Assembly (NCBI GenBank): GCA_028283985.1
Contig: JANQSQ010000306.1
Location: 1 to 11,637 of the forward strand
Origin: Rhodothermales bacterium
Lineage (GTDB): Bacteria; Bacteroidota; Rhodothermia; Rhodothermales; VXPQ01
Length of the DNA: 11,637 bases
Direction: 5' to 3'
Under the pieces are notes generated by a model. That model did not search any database, was not told where the DNA came from, and saw only the letters and a list, made by a program, of their open reading frames with translations. Position numbers and translations under genes: made by a program. The first letter of the stretch is position 1; each line of letters opens with the position of its first letter. Shown piece by piece: positions 1 to 7,515 of the stretch.

Positions 1-385
1 ACGCATTGCCTTTGCCGCCCCGTCCACCTTCCGCAAGAATCAGCCGCTCGCCCTGCACGCATACCTCGCCAATGATTTCACCCGTACCGCGCTGTCTGGC
101 TACGGTGCCGAGCGGCACGCGAAGAACAATATCCTGACCGGAACGTCCGGTCCGGTTGTTGCCGGCGCCTGTCTCACCGTTTTCTGCGAAATGGCGCCGG
201 TTGTAGCGAAAATCCAGGAGGGTGTACAGGTTGCTGTCCCCCTCGATGATCACCGAACCTCCATTCCCGCCGTCCCCTCCTGCAGGCCCGCCTTGCGGTT
301 CATATTTTTCCCTCCGGAATGCGACGGCGCCCGCCCCGCCACGCCCGCTCCGGACGGTAATTGTTACGTAATCGACGAATTTCAT
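1..385 (-). CDS. obgE: GTPase Obg (CgtA), N-terminal part, cut by the window edge
   Basis: Only the first 128 codons are present, because the gene runs off the left edge. The frame starts MKFVDYVTIT and carries the glycine-rich Obg fold. Typical pieces are FRREKYEPQGGPAGGDGGNGG (residues about 23-43), LLDFRYNRRHFAENG (56-70) and the conserved VPLGT (90-94). The ATG at 385 matches the family's usual MKFVD start. The GTPase domain (G1-G5 motifs) would lie outside the window. Obg proteins are essential GTPases that associate with the large ribosomal subunit during its assembly and take part in stress control. The gene is divergent from rnhA, with about 100 bp between the two chosen starts. Identity is very secure from the Obg fold alone; completeness of the gene cannot be judged. 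Confidence 0.96.
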   Translation of the reverse strand, partial: MKFVDYVTITVRSGRGGAGAVAFRREKYEPQGGPAGGDGGNGGSVIIEGDSNLYTLLDFRYNRRHFAENGETGAGNNRTGRSGQDIVLRVPLGTVARQRGTGEIIGEVCVQGERLILAEGGRGGKGNA

Positions 386-388
386 ACT

Positions 389-409
389 TGTGCGTACGTA
401 TACGTATAC
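389..409. repeat. alternating pyrimidine-purine tract with overlapping palindromes
   Basis: These 21 bases alternate strictly pyrimidine-purine. They contain two overlapping perfect 12-bp palindromes, TACGTATACGTA (395-406) and GTATACGTATAC (398-409). The tract ends 3 bp upstream of the obgE start codon, so it lies in the obgE leader. Such tracts can extrude cruciforms or adopt left-handed DNA; any regulatory role is inference. Confidence 0.55.
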
Positions 410-485
410 TTTGCCTGCCGACGCTTTCCTACCGGATCAATACGGCGGTGGTTCTGCCAATACCGCCTCCTCAAGACACCCGATC

Positions 486-944
486 GTGCAAAACATAACC
501 ATTTATACGGACGGCGCCTGTAGCGGTAATCCCGGCCCGGGCGGCTGGGCGGCCCTTCTCATGTACAAATCGCACCGCAAACAACTGACCGGCGGCGCAT
601 TGCATACGACAAACAACCGGATGGAACTCACGGCCGCTCTCGAAGCGCTCCGCCATCTGAAGAAACCATGTCAGGTACAGCTCCACACGGACAGCGCCTA
701 TCTTGCAAACGCATTCAACAGACACTGGCTCGACGCCTGGCAGCGCAACGGCTGGAAAACAGCAGGCAAAAAACCTGTAGAAAACAAGGATTTATGGGAG
801 CCTTTGCTCCAGGAAAGCACCCGCCATCGCATAACATGGATCAAGGTAAAGGGGCACGCCGATAATAAATTCAACAATCTCGTCGATGAAGCGGCTGTCG
901 CCGCCATGAAAGAATACAAGCGCCAGCGGGATATCGGGGCATAA
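486..944 (+). CDS. rnhA: Ribonuclease HI
   Basis: RNase HI cleaves the RNA strand of RNA-DNA hybrids, removing R-loops and primers. From the GTG at 486 the protein has 152 residues, close to the 155 of the E. coli enzyme. The catalytic set falls almost exactly on the family positions: D9 (YTDGACSGNPGPGG), E47 (NNRMEL), D69 (HTDSAY), H124 (VKGHADN) and D134 (LVDEAA). The basic protrusion (WLDAWQRNGWKTAGKKPV) typical of E. coli-like type 1 enzymes is present. An in-frame ATG lies at 390, but using it would add 32 unconserved residues and leave only 4 bp to the divergent obgE start, so GTG 486 is preferred. No clear Shine-Dalgarno site precedes it. A 6-bp inverted repeat (GGCGGT 444-449, ACCGCC 462-467) lies just upstream. 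The gene converges on the CDF transporter gene, with 12 bp between the stops. Confidence 0.95.
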   Translation: MQNITIYTDGACSGNPGPGGWAALLMYKSHRKQLTGGALHTTNNRMELTAALEALRHLKKPCQVQLHTDSAYLANAFNRHWLDAWQRNGWKTAGKKPVENKDLWEPLLQESTRHRITWIKVKGHADNKFNNLVDEAAVAAMKEYKRQRDIGA

Positions 945-956
945 CGTAGCGCCGCT

Positions 957-2024
957 TCATTGTCGCCGCACACGTTTCTTCAATTTCTGCATTAACGTAA
1001 GATTCATTGGGGGCCTGCTGTGCGCGTGCAGGTGGTCAACATGATGGTGTTCGGTACATCCGTCTGCGGAATCTTCCAGTTGAATAGTAACATGGTGAAT
1101 ACCAAAATCATGATAGACGATGCGCTGCAGACGGCGCAATAAGGAAGTCCGGTCTGCATCCCTGACCTCGGGATCTATCAGAATGTGCGCAGTAAACACA
1201 TCATAGTCCTGAGCAAGGCTCCAGACATGGACATCGTGAATCAGGAGAACGCCTTCCACATCTTCTATCTCGCTGCAAAGACGATAGACGTCAATGTGTT
1301 CAGGGGTTCCCTGCAACAGCAAATGAATCACTTTACCTAACAGGCGCCAGGTGCTGGACAAAATAAGTACAGCGATGATCACGCTCAGGATGGGATCCGC
1401 AAGTGTCCAGTCGAAGGCCCAAACGAGCACACCCGATACGACCACACCGACAGATCCCAACAAGTCGGCTATGACATGCCGGAAAGCGCCTTCGACATTG
1501 ACACTGTGCTCGGCCGACCTGTGGAGAATCCGGGCCGCTGCGATATTGACGAGGAGGCCGATGGAACCGACAGTCAACATAAGCCCGCCTTCCACATCCG
1601 GCACATCCCTGAACCGATGCCAGGCTTCGAGAACTACACCCCCCGCAATCAGCCAGAGTGTGAGTGCATTTATCAGGGCCGCCAGGATTTCAAGACGGCG
1701 ATACCCGAAGGTTTTCTCTGCCGATGCAGCCCGACTCGAAAAATGCAGGGCGACCAATGCCAGACCTATGGATGCCGCGTCGGTCAGCATGTGTCCGGCG
1801 TCCGCGAGAAGCGCCAGACTGCCTGATAAAATACCCCCGACGACCTCTACGAACATATAGCCGACAATCAGTATAAGCGCGCCCTTCAGACTGCGCTTGC
1901 TCGCCCCACGCAGATCGTGTCCGTGTCCGCCCAAGCCATGGCTGTGGCTATGACTATGGCTGTGGTCGTGACTATGACTGTGATCGTGGCTATGGTCGTG
2001 GCCGGATGTAACGGACAGCAACAT
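957..2024 (-). CDS. Cation diffusion facilitator (CzcD/ZitB-type zinc efflux transporter)
   Basis: CDF proteins export Zn2+ and related divalent metals from the cytoplasm in exchange for protons. The 355-residue protein has the two metal-binding motifs of zinc-type members: HMLTD (H78/D82) in TM2 and HVIAD (H183/D187) in TM5. About six hydrophobic segments lie between residues 47 and 235. A cytosolic C-terminal domain follows, with HDVHVWSL (263-270) and H310/H311 and ending in a second His cluster (CTEHHHVDHLHAH). The N-terminus is a His-Ser/His-Asp repeat (residues 9-29), a common cytosolic zinc-buffering feature. The ATG at 2024 is chosen because it precedes this repeat directly. The frame stays open up to a GTG at 2198, but that stretch lacks family features. 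Its divergent neighbour also looks like a metal transporter. Zinc is the best substrate guess; Co or Cd remain possible. Confidence 0.92.
   Translation of the reverse strand: MLLSVTSGHDHSHDHSHSHDHSHSHSHSHGLGGHGHDLRGASKRSLKGALILIVGYMFVEVVGGILSGSLALLADAGHMLTDAASIGLALVALHFSSRAASAEKTFGYRRLEILAALINALTLWLIAGGVVLEAWHRFRDVPDVEGGLMLTVGSIGLLVNIAAARILHRSAEHSVNVEGAFRHVIADLLGSVGVVVSGVLVWAFDWTLADPILSVIIAVLILSSTWRLLGKVIHLLLQGTPEHIDVYRLCSEIEDVEGVLLIHDVHVWSLAQDYDVFTAHILIDPEVRDADRTSLLRRLQRIVYHDFGIHHVTIQLEDSADGCTEHHHVDHLHAHSRPPMNLTLMQKLKKRVRRQ
1938..2000 (-). repeat. imperfect 6-nt tandem repeat encoding a His-Ser/His-Asp tract
   Basis: The stretch encodes residues 9-29 of the CDF transporter, a run of alternating His with Ser or Asp. 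On the plus strand it reads as imperfect repeats of GGCTAT/GGTCGT-like hexamers. Such in-frame repeats readily gain or lose units by slippage, which would change the number of metal-binding histidines without breaking the frame. Confidence 0.8.
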
Positions 2025-2232
2025 TTCAACACCGGAGAGAATGCATCTGGGCACAAAAGGATTTGCGGTAACAATATAGGATACTCTCAAGGCTACGGCG
2101 AGTGCAACATCCGACGACAAACGACCGTACAAATGGCGCCCCTGTAAGCTGTCTATGCCACCTGTACCAGGAGGGAAAAACCTCGATCCGAGCGGCACGA
2201 TATTTCATCAGCATTAGATAGAGGCTGTCGCC
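2025..2232. promoter_or_regulatory. divergent intergenic region between the CDF and ZIP-like genes
   Basis: Both flanking genes read outward, so their promoters must lie in these 208 bp or within the neighbouring frames. I see no convincing -35/-10 pair on either strand and no clear Fur/Zur-type or MerR-type palindrome. An in-frame TAG at 2215-2217 limits how far upstream the plus-strand gene can start. Confidence 0.5.
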
Positions 2233-2829
2233 ATGTTCCAGCTCGCCGGATCGCTCGTAGCCCCGATCACGGGCGCCTTGCTGTACGGGTGGCTGCATGA
2301 TCGGTCTGGCGCCACGCGCCTCTTTGACGGCTCTATGTACATCGCCATCCCGGCGCTGGTTATCTGGCAGGCGGTTCCGCATGCCTGGGCCGAGCATGGC
2401 GTACTGGTCCTTGCGGTGCTTGGCCTGGGCATAGGCCTGCCCACCCTCATCGAACGCCTTTCGACCTCGCTTGCATCACAGACGGACAATGTAGCGTTGC
2501 TGATCGGCCTGTCCGGTTTGGTGCTGCATGCGTTTCTGGAGGGAGCCGCGCTGGTGCCCCGGGGAACCGGTATCGCACCCGCTGTCATTCTTCACCGGTT
2601 GCTGGTGGGCCTTACCATCTGGTGGCTATTGCGCCCCCGGCACGGCTTCGGGTGGGCTTCACTCGGGATCGCAGTAATTCTTGCCGCTACCGTAGCAGGG
2701 TACGCGGCAGGAACCCAATTCTTCGGACATGGCGGCGGCGTGGAGCTTTACCAGGCATTCGTTGGCGGATCACTGCTGCATGTCGTGTTCCACAAGGGCC
2801 GCCACGACCATCAGCACAAGGACCATTAA
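2233..2829 (+). CDS. ZIP-like multi-pass membrane protein with His-rich C-terminus
   Basis: This 198-residue protein is very hydrophobic, with about seven likely membrane segments (roughly 5-21, 36-50, 56-72, 88-106, 115-133, 141-160, 172-187). Several pieces recall the ZIP metal-permease family. They are a TM2-like segment ending in QAVPHAWAEHG (46-56), HAFLEGAAL (H99, E103) like the ZIP TM4 HNxPEG motif, a histidine at the TM5-like position (LHRLLVG, H121), and GGSLLHVVFH near the end. The tail HKGRHDHQHKDH is rich in likely metal ligands. The TM4 proline and the second EG motif are missing, and the protein is shorter than many ZIPs, so transport activity is uncertain. The start is well bounded, because an in-frame TAG lies 15 bp upstream of the ATG. 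Divergent placement opposite a zinc-type CDF supports a metal role. It may instead be a ZIP-derived sensor or an unrelated hypothetical membrane protein. Confidence 0.6.
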   Translation: MFQLAGSLVAPITGALLYGWLHDRSGATRLFDGSMYIAIPALVIWQAVPHAWAEHGVLVLAVLGLGIGLPTLIERLSTSLASQTDNVALLIGLSGLVLHAFLEGAALVPRGTGIAPAVILHRLLVGLTIWWLLRPRHGFGWASLGIAVILAATVAGYAAGTQFFGHGGGVELYQAFVGGSLLHVVFHKGRHDHQHKDH

Positions 2830-2876
2830 GCATATCTGCGTATACGCCTCGCCTTCAACGAAGAGGTCCCGGCGCC

Positions 2877-3125
2877 CTACCTTTCCTCCACAGAAATCTC
2901 AAAATCCTCCATCACCGGATTTGCAAGGAGTTGTTCGCAGGCCGCCCTGGCCATGCGCTCGGCGTCTTCCTTCGTACGTTCGTCGATCCACATCTCCACG
3001 AATTTTCCGATCCGGACCCGTTCTACCCGCTCGAAGCCAAGGTTTTCCAGGGCGTGATGGGTCGTTTTCCCCTGAGGATCGAGAATGGAGGATCGCAAAG
3101 TGACGCGGACGCTGGCTTTATACAT
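2877..3125 (-). CDS. purS: Phosphoribosylformylglycinamidine synthase subunit PurS
   Basis: PurS is the small structural subunit that joins PurQ (glutaminase) to PurL in the three-part FGAM synthase of purine synthesis. The 82-residue protein has the family signature in order: ILDPQGKTTHHALENLGF (14-31), VERVRIGKFVE (34-44) and a C-terminal LLANPVMEDFEI (67-78). The length is typical (about 80-85). The ATG at 3125 is chosen because it gives the usual M-Y-K start. The open frame continues to 3230 but is not conserved there and would run back into pssA. The gene is last in the minus-strand series, 67 bp after pssA, and converges on the ZIP-like gene. Neither purQ nor purL is in the window, so the partners must be encoded elsewhere. 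Confidence 0.93.
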   Translation of the reverse strand: MYKASVRVTLRSSILDPQGKTTHHALENLGFERVERVRIGKFVEMWIDERTKEDAERMARAACEQLLANPVMEDFEISVEER

Positions 3126-3192
3126 GGAATCGCGAGACGATACGGTGACGATACAGTACCTGGATGTAAACAAGATACGCCATGTACTGCTG

Positions 3193-3963
3193 TTACGTGC
3201 TTCCCTGCTCCTTCTCTGCAGAGATTCCATGAAAGAGCGAGTACACGGCGCGAAAAACGTTAATCAGCACATAACTCGTCAGCACCACAAGCAATCCGAT
3301 CTGCTGCAGGAAAATAATCAGCAGGAAGCCGGTTCCGTACAACGCGGTCTTGCGAGGATGGCCGAGAATGTACGCGCGGGTTGGTCTTGGCAGCGCGTCG
3401 AACTTCACCGTGGAAATCATCAGTATCGACAAGCCGATCGACAAAGGAATGAAAACCGACAAGCCCCCCGGACTGAACCGGTGAAACCAACCCGCCTCGT
3501 CAAAATTGAGAATGAATGCCACAATAACCGCAGCCATCGCGGGGGTGGGCAATCCCATGAAATAATCCCGCTTCACGCCATCGAACCGCACATTGAACCG
3601 GGCAAGACGTAGGGCCCCGCATATCGTCGGGAGAGACGAAACAATCAGACCAACCGCCCCATATTCCTGCAACCCGAATACATAAATCAGCACGGATGGG
3701 GCCACGCCGAACGACACAATATCGGAGAGTGAATCCAGTTCGACGCCGAAAAGGCTCGTACTGTCCGTAAGGCGCGCCATCATACCGTCCAGCGCATCGA
3801 ATAATCCTGCCAACACGATAAGCCAACAGGCATATTCAAAACGTCCCTCGATCGTTTGCACGACGGCAAGGTACCCCGAGAGAAGGTTCATCAGGGTAAA
3901 AAATGAGGGCACCGCGGTACGGGACCCTACCTTCCGTCTTTCATCGGAATCACTGTTCGTCAT
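3193..3963 (-). CDS. pssA: CDP-diacylglycerol-serine O-phosphatidyltransferase
   Basis: The enzyme makes phosphatidylserine from CDP-diacylglycerol and serine at the inner membrane. The 256-residue protein carries a complete CDP-alcohol phosphotransferase motif: D56, D59, G60, A63, R64, G73, D77 and D81 (DALDGMMAR ... GVELDSLSD). Hydrophobic segments follow across the rest of the protein, as in membrane-bound type II PssA. The PSFFTLMNLLSGY sequence at 19-31 is typical for the first membrane segment. The start codon overlaps the psd stop in ATGA (4-bp overlap, 3960-3963), which fixes the start and suggests translational coupling. The upstream neighbour psd uses the product, so the pair forms the phosphatidylethanolamine branch of phospholipid synthesis. 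Confidence 0.95.
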   Translation of the reverse strand: MTNSDSDERRKVGSRTAVPSFFTLMNLLSGYLAVVQTIEGRFEYACWLIVLAGLFDALDGMMARLTDSTSLFGVELDSLSDIVSFGVAPSVLIYVFGLQEYGAVGLIVSSLPTICGALRLARFNVRFDGVKRDYFMGLPTPAMAAVIVAFILNFDEAGWFHRFSPGGLSVFIPLSIGLSILMISTVKFDALPRPTRAYILGHPRKTALYGTGFLLIIFLQQIGLLVVLTSYVLINVFRAVYSLFHGISAEKEQGST

Positions 3964-4631
3964 GGATCACACCTCGGGGTAGGAAATTGTCCAAGAATCG
4001 TTTCCCCCGCACGCACGCGATCTCCCACGGATACCCTCAATGTCACATCCTGCGGCACGAATACATCCATCCGTGACCCGAATTTTATAATTCCAAAACG
4101 CTGTCCCGCTCCGACCTGATCTTCGCTTTTTACATGATATACGATGCGGCGCGCCACGGAACCGGCAATCTGTCTGAAAAGCACTCGCGCCCCGGATGGA
4201 TGCCGCACCCCGATCTCCGAACGCTCATTTTTTTCGCTCGCCTTGGGACGCCACGCGACCAGATATTTGCCGGGTATATATTTCACATGCTCAACAATCC
4301 CATCCACCGGGATGCGATTTACATGCACATCGAACAGGGAAAGGAAAATAGATACTTTTTGAGCCATTTCCCCCAGGTACAGAGGCTCGGAAACTGCATT
4401 TTCCACGACCACAACCCTGCCGTCCGCCGGCGCCAGCACCAGTTGATCGGAAACAGGGGGAGGTATGCGGGCAGGGTCGCGAAAAAAGAACAGCACCCCC
4501 GCAGTGACGGACACCGCAACAACCAGACACAGTATACCCCACCACGCGGACACAAGCAGAACGATGCCGGAAAGCGCCGCGGCAAACACGAGCACGATAC
4601 CTATGATAACGTATCCCTCACGTGCAACCAC
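3960..4631 (-). CDS. psd: Phosphatidylserine decarboxylase proenzyme, short type
   Basis: Psd converts phosphatidylserine to phosphatidylethanolamine. It is made as a proenzyme that cuts itself to form a pyruvoyl group. The 223-residue form fits the short, PssA-linked class rather than the roughly 320-residue E. coli enzyme. Two N-terminal hydrophobic segments (about 8-28 and 30-50) lead into FFFRDPAR (48-55). Then come PADG (D70), the conserved FDVHVNRIPVDG (H103) and the processing site IIKFGSRMDV, with cleavage expected between G185 and S186. The start is a GTG at 4631, 10 bp after the carB stop, preceded by a purine-rich AGGGGG. The stop overlaps the pssA start. The gene is therefore co-directional with carAB and pssA and probably shares transcripts with them. 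Confidence 0.95.
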   Translation of the reverse strand: MVAREGYVIIGIVLVFAAALSGIVLLVSAWWGILCLVVAVSVTAGVLFFFRDPARIPPPVSDQLVLAPADGRVVVVENAVSEPLYLGEMAQKVSIFLSLFDVHVNRIPVDGIVEHVKYIPGKYLVAWRPKASEKNERSEIGVRHPSGARVLFRQIAGSVARRIVYHVKSEDQVGAGQRFGIIKFGSRMDVFVPQDVTLRVSVGDRVRAGETILGQFPTPRCDP

Positions 4632-4641
4632 TCAAGGCCCC

Positions 4642-7470
4642 CTATCGACTCAAATACAGATTCCGCATTTCGTACGGGCGCTGGAAGTGCTCGTCGCTCA
4701 GCGCATCCACGAAGGCAATCGCTTCGCCCGTAGATTTCATCTCAGGGCCCAATTCCTTCGGCACCTCGGGGAATTTGTCCCACGAAAACACGGGTTCCTT
4801 GATCGCATATCCCTCAAGATTCGAAGTGAGCCGCCCCTCCTTGCGGAAATCGGCAAGTTTCTGGCCCAGCATCACTTTCGTGGCGATATCCGACACAGGG
4901 ATCCCTGTCGCCTTGGCGACAAACGGCACGGTCCGCGACGCTCTCGGATTCGCCTCAATACAATAAACGATCCCGTCCTTGATCGCAAACTGCACATTCA
5001 TGACCCCGATAATATCCAGCCGGTCGGCAATGTCGCGCACATACGTACGCACGGTCTGCAATATCTCCTCTGAGAGGGAAAACGGAGGCAGCACCGCCGT
5101 CGAATCTCCACTATGCACCCCCGCCGGTTCGATATGCTGCATGATACCTGCGATCCAGGTCTCATCGCCATCCCGCACCGCATCTACATCCATTTCGATG
5201 GCATTCTCCAGGAACAGGTCAAGCAGTACATGATTGTCCGGAAACAGCGTCCAGATTTTTTTCGTGTAGTGCTGTACCTCTTCCTTGTTGATTGCGATGC
5301 GCATTCCCTGGCCGCCGAGTACATAACTCGGACGAATCAGAATAGGATAGCCGATATGCTCGGCGGTGGCGACGGCCTCCTGTACGGTCACCGCCATGCC
5401 ATAGGGCGGGAACGGTATCTCCAGCTCCTTGAGCACCTCCGAAAACTTACCCCGGCTCTCCGCCAGATCCATCATTTCGTACGATGTGCCAAAAATCCGA
5501 ATGCCGTGTCGGTGTAACCTCTCCGCAATCTTCAGAGCCGTCTGTCCACCCAACTGCACGATGACCCCTTCCGGCTGCTCGTGCTCGATGATGTCCAGAA
5601 CCCGTTCCCAATACACCGGCTCGAAATACAACTTGTCCGCAATGTCGAAATCCGTCGAGACCGTTTCGGGGTTGCAGTTGATCATAATGGCCTCGTATCC
5701 GCTGTCCCGCGCAGCGTTTACGCCATGCACGCAGGAGTAATCGAACTCGATGCCTTGGCCGATTCGGTTCGGCCCGCTTCCCAAAATGATGACTTTCTTG
5801 CGGTCGGACACCTTGCTTTCCGTACCCTGTTCGTACGAAGAATAGAAATAGGGCGTCTCTGCGGGAAATTCTCCCGCGCAGGTATCCACCACCTGAAACG
5901 ACGGGATCACACCGAGCGACTTTCTGTGCTCCCGAACCTGCATCTCGCTCGCCTCCCCATTCAGCAGGTATGCAATCTGGATGTCGGAAAAGCCATACTG
6001 CTTCACCCGATTCATGAACTCGGCGTCTATCTCCTGCAAGGTCCGCTCCGCGATCGCCTCCTCCAATCGCACAATGTCTCGAATCTGGTGCAGAAACCAC
6101 GGGTCGACCTTCGAAACATCCGCAATTTCATCTACGGACGCCCCCAGTTTAAAGGCATTCCGAATCTGGAGCGTCCGGTCCCAGAGGGGTTTGGCCAGAC
6201 GCTCGCGCACCTCCGAAGGAGAAGCATCCTCGCGGTCGCCGCCAAGGCCATTGTAACCAATCTCCAGACCCTGCCAGGCTTTTTGCAGGCTCTCAGGAAA
6301 CGTCCGGCCGATGGCCATCACTTCACCCACTGCCTTCATCTGGGTAGTGAGTTCTTCATCCACGCCCTCGAACTTGTCAAAATTGAAGCGCGGAATCTTG
6401 GTCACCACATAATCTATGGCCGGCTCGAAACAGGCGCTTGTAGTACCGGTAACCTCGTTCGGCAACTCATCCAGGGTATATCCTATAGCCAACCGGGCCG
6501 CCACCTTCGCGATAGGGTACCCCGTTGCTTTCGAAGCGAGCGCGGACGAGCGCGATACGCGCGGATTGATCTCTATGACAATCATGCGGCGACCGGCCGG
6601 GTCGAATGCAAACTGGATATTACACCCTCCTGCAAAGGTGCCGATGGAGCGCATGGCGCGAATCGCCGCATCCCGCATCCACTGGTACTGCTTGTCGGTG
6701 AGCGTCTGCGCCGGCGCCACGGTTACGGAATCTCCGGTATGCACGCCCATCGGATCCACATTCTCGATGGGGCACACGATAATGACGTTGTCGTTGGCGT
6801 CCCGAAGAAGCTCCAGCTCGTATTCCTTCCAGCCGAACAGACATTCCTCGATCAGCACCTCGTGAACCGGGGACATCTCCAGCCCCCGCATCACCTTGCG
6901 ATCGAATTCGTCGTGTGTCCATACAATCCCGCCTCCGGACCCGCCCAGCGTATACGACGGTCGGATCACTACGGGAAGTTCTCCGATCTCCTGGGCGATC
7001 TCTTTCGCCTCAAGCAGGCTTTTCGCCACACGGCTGCGCGCCTGATCGATCCCTATGCGCTCCATCAGGTCGCGAAACGCCTGCCGATCTTCCGTGATGC
7101 GTATGGCGTCGATATCCACGCCGATAACGTCTATACCGTGCGCTTCCCAGAACCCCTCATCCTGAAGCGTACCGGCAAGATTCAGCGCGGTCTGCCCACC
7201 CATGGTCGGCAGCACCGCATCCGGCTTCTCAGCTTCAACAATTTCCCGGATCGAAGCCGGGATCAGATCCTTCAGGTAAATTTTGTCCGCAGTGAGCTTA
7301 TCGGTCATAATGGTGGCCGGATTGGAATTGATCAGCACCACCTCATATCCCTCCTTGCGGAGCGCCCGTGCAGCCTGGGTACCTGAATAGTCGAACTCAC
7401 ATGCCTGACCGATCACGATAGGTCCGCTCCCGATCAGCAGAATCCGGTGAATGTCCTCACGTTTGGGCAT
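4642..7470 (-). CDS. carB: Carbamoyl-phosphate synthase large subunit, lacking the C-terminal MGS-like domain
   Basis: CarB uses ammonia from CarA, bicarbonate and two ATP to make carbamoyl phosphate for pyrimidines and arginine. The two homologous halves are intact. The N-half begins LLIGSGPIVIGQACEFDYSG (11-30), with PSYTLGGSGGG (171-181), EINPRVSRSSALASKATGYP (300-319) and the ENVDPMGVHTGDS stretch (236-248). An oligomerisation-like region spans about 400-553. The C-half begins ILGSGPNRIGQGIEFDYS (562-579), with RPSYVLGGQGM (713-723) and EANPRASRTVPFVAKATGIP (839-858). The protein stops at 942, soon after GPEMKSTGEAIAFVDAL. E. coli CarB has 1073 residues, so the roughly 130-residue MGS-like domain that binds the allosteric effectors UMP, IMP and ornithine is absent. 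No remnant follows, because psd starts 10 bp downstream. The ATG at 7470 lies 45 bp after the carA stop. Confidence 0.97.
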   Translation of the reverse strand: MPKREDIHRILLIGSGPIVIGQACEFDYSGTQAARALRKEGYEVVLINSNPATIMTDKLTADKIYLKDLIPASIREIVEAEKPDAVLPTMGGQTALNLAGTLQDEGFWEAHGIDVIGVDIDAIRITEDRQAFRDLMERIGIDQARSRVAKSLLEAKEIAQEIGELPVVIRPSYTLGGSGGGIVWTHDEFDRKVMRGLEMSPVHEVLIEECLFGWKEYELELLRDANDNVIIVCPIENVDPMGVHTGDSVTVAPAQTLTDKQYQWMRDAAIRAMRSIGTFAGGCNIQFAFDPAGRRMIVIEINPRVSRSSALASKATGYPIAKVAARLAIGYTLDELPNEVTGTTSACFEPAIDYVVTKIPRFNFDKFEGVDEELTTQMKAVGEVMAIGRTFPESLQKAWQGLEIGYNGLGGDREDASPSEVRERLAKPLWDRTLQIRNAFKLGASVDEIADVSKVDPWFLHQIRDIVRLEEAIAERTLQEIDAEFMNRVKQYGFSDIQIAYLLNGEASEMQVREHRKSLGVIPSFQVVDTCAGEFPAETPYFYSSYEQGTESKVSDRKKVIILGSGPNRIGQGIEFDYSCVHGVNAARDSGYEAIMINCNPETVSTDFDIADKLYFEPVYWERVLDIIEHEQPEGVIVQLGGQTALKIAERLHRHGIRIFGTSYEMMDLAESRGKFSEVLKELEIPFPPYGMAVTVQEAVATAEHIGYPILIRPSYVLGGQGMRIAINKEEVQHYTKKIWTLFPDNHVLLDLFLENAIEMDVDAVRDGDETWIAGIMQHIEPAGVHSGDSTAVLPPFSLSEEILQTVRTYVRDIADRLDIIGVMNVQFAIKDGIVYCIEANPRASRTVPFVAKATGIPVSDIATKVMLGQKLADFRKEGRLTSNLEGYAIKEPVFSWDKFPEVPKELGPEMKSTGEAIAFVDALSDEHFQRPYEMRNLYLSR

Positions 7471-7515
7471 AGATTCCCAACAAAATGATTTTTCTTGTCA
7501 TTGTGTGCACTTTGC

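Noticed and set aside
390..485. A 32-residue N-terminal extension of RNase HI from the ATG at 390
   Set aside because: It has no family match, would overlap the divergent obgE leader with only 4 bp between starts, and the GTG at 486 gives the family length.
945..956. A bidirectional terminator between rnhA and the CDF gene
   Set aside because: The 12-bp gap and flanking bases hold no stem-loop with a T-run.
2025..2198. N-terminal extension of the CDF transporter from a GTG at 2198
   Set aside because: The added 58 residues lack family features; the ATG at 2024 directly precedes the typical His-rich start.
2830..2876. A terminator between the convergent ZIP-like gene and purS, around the palindrome GCGTATACGC (2838-2847)
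   Set aside because: The palindrome has no loop to form a stable RNA hairpin, there is no T-run on either strand, and GTATAC-type palindromes also occur elsewhere in the window.
5581..7386. A 601-codon open frame on the plus strand opposite carB
   Set aside because: It lies wholly antisense to a fully conserved carB, shows no recognisable domain, and long antisense frames are common opposite GC-rich genes with strong codon bias.
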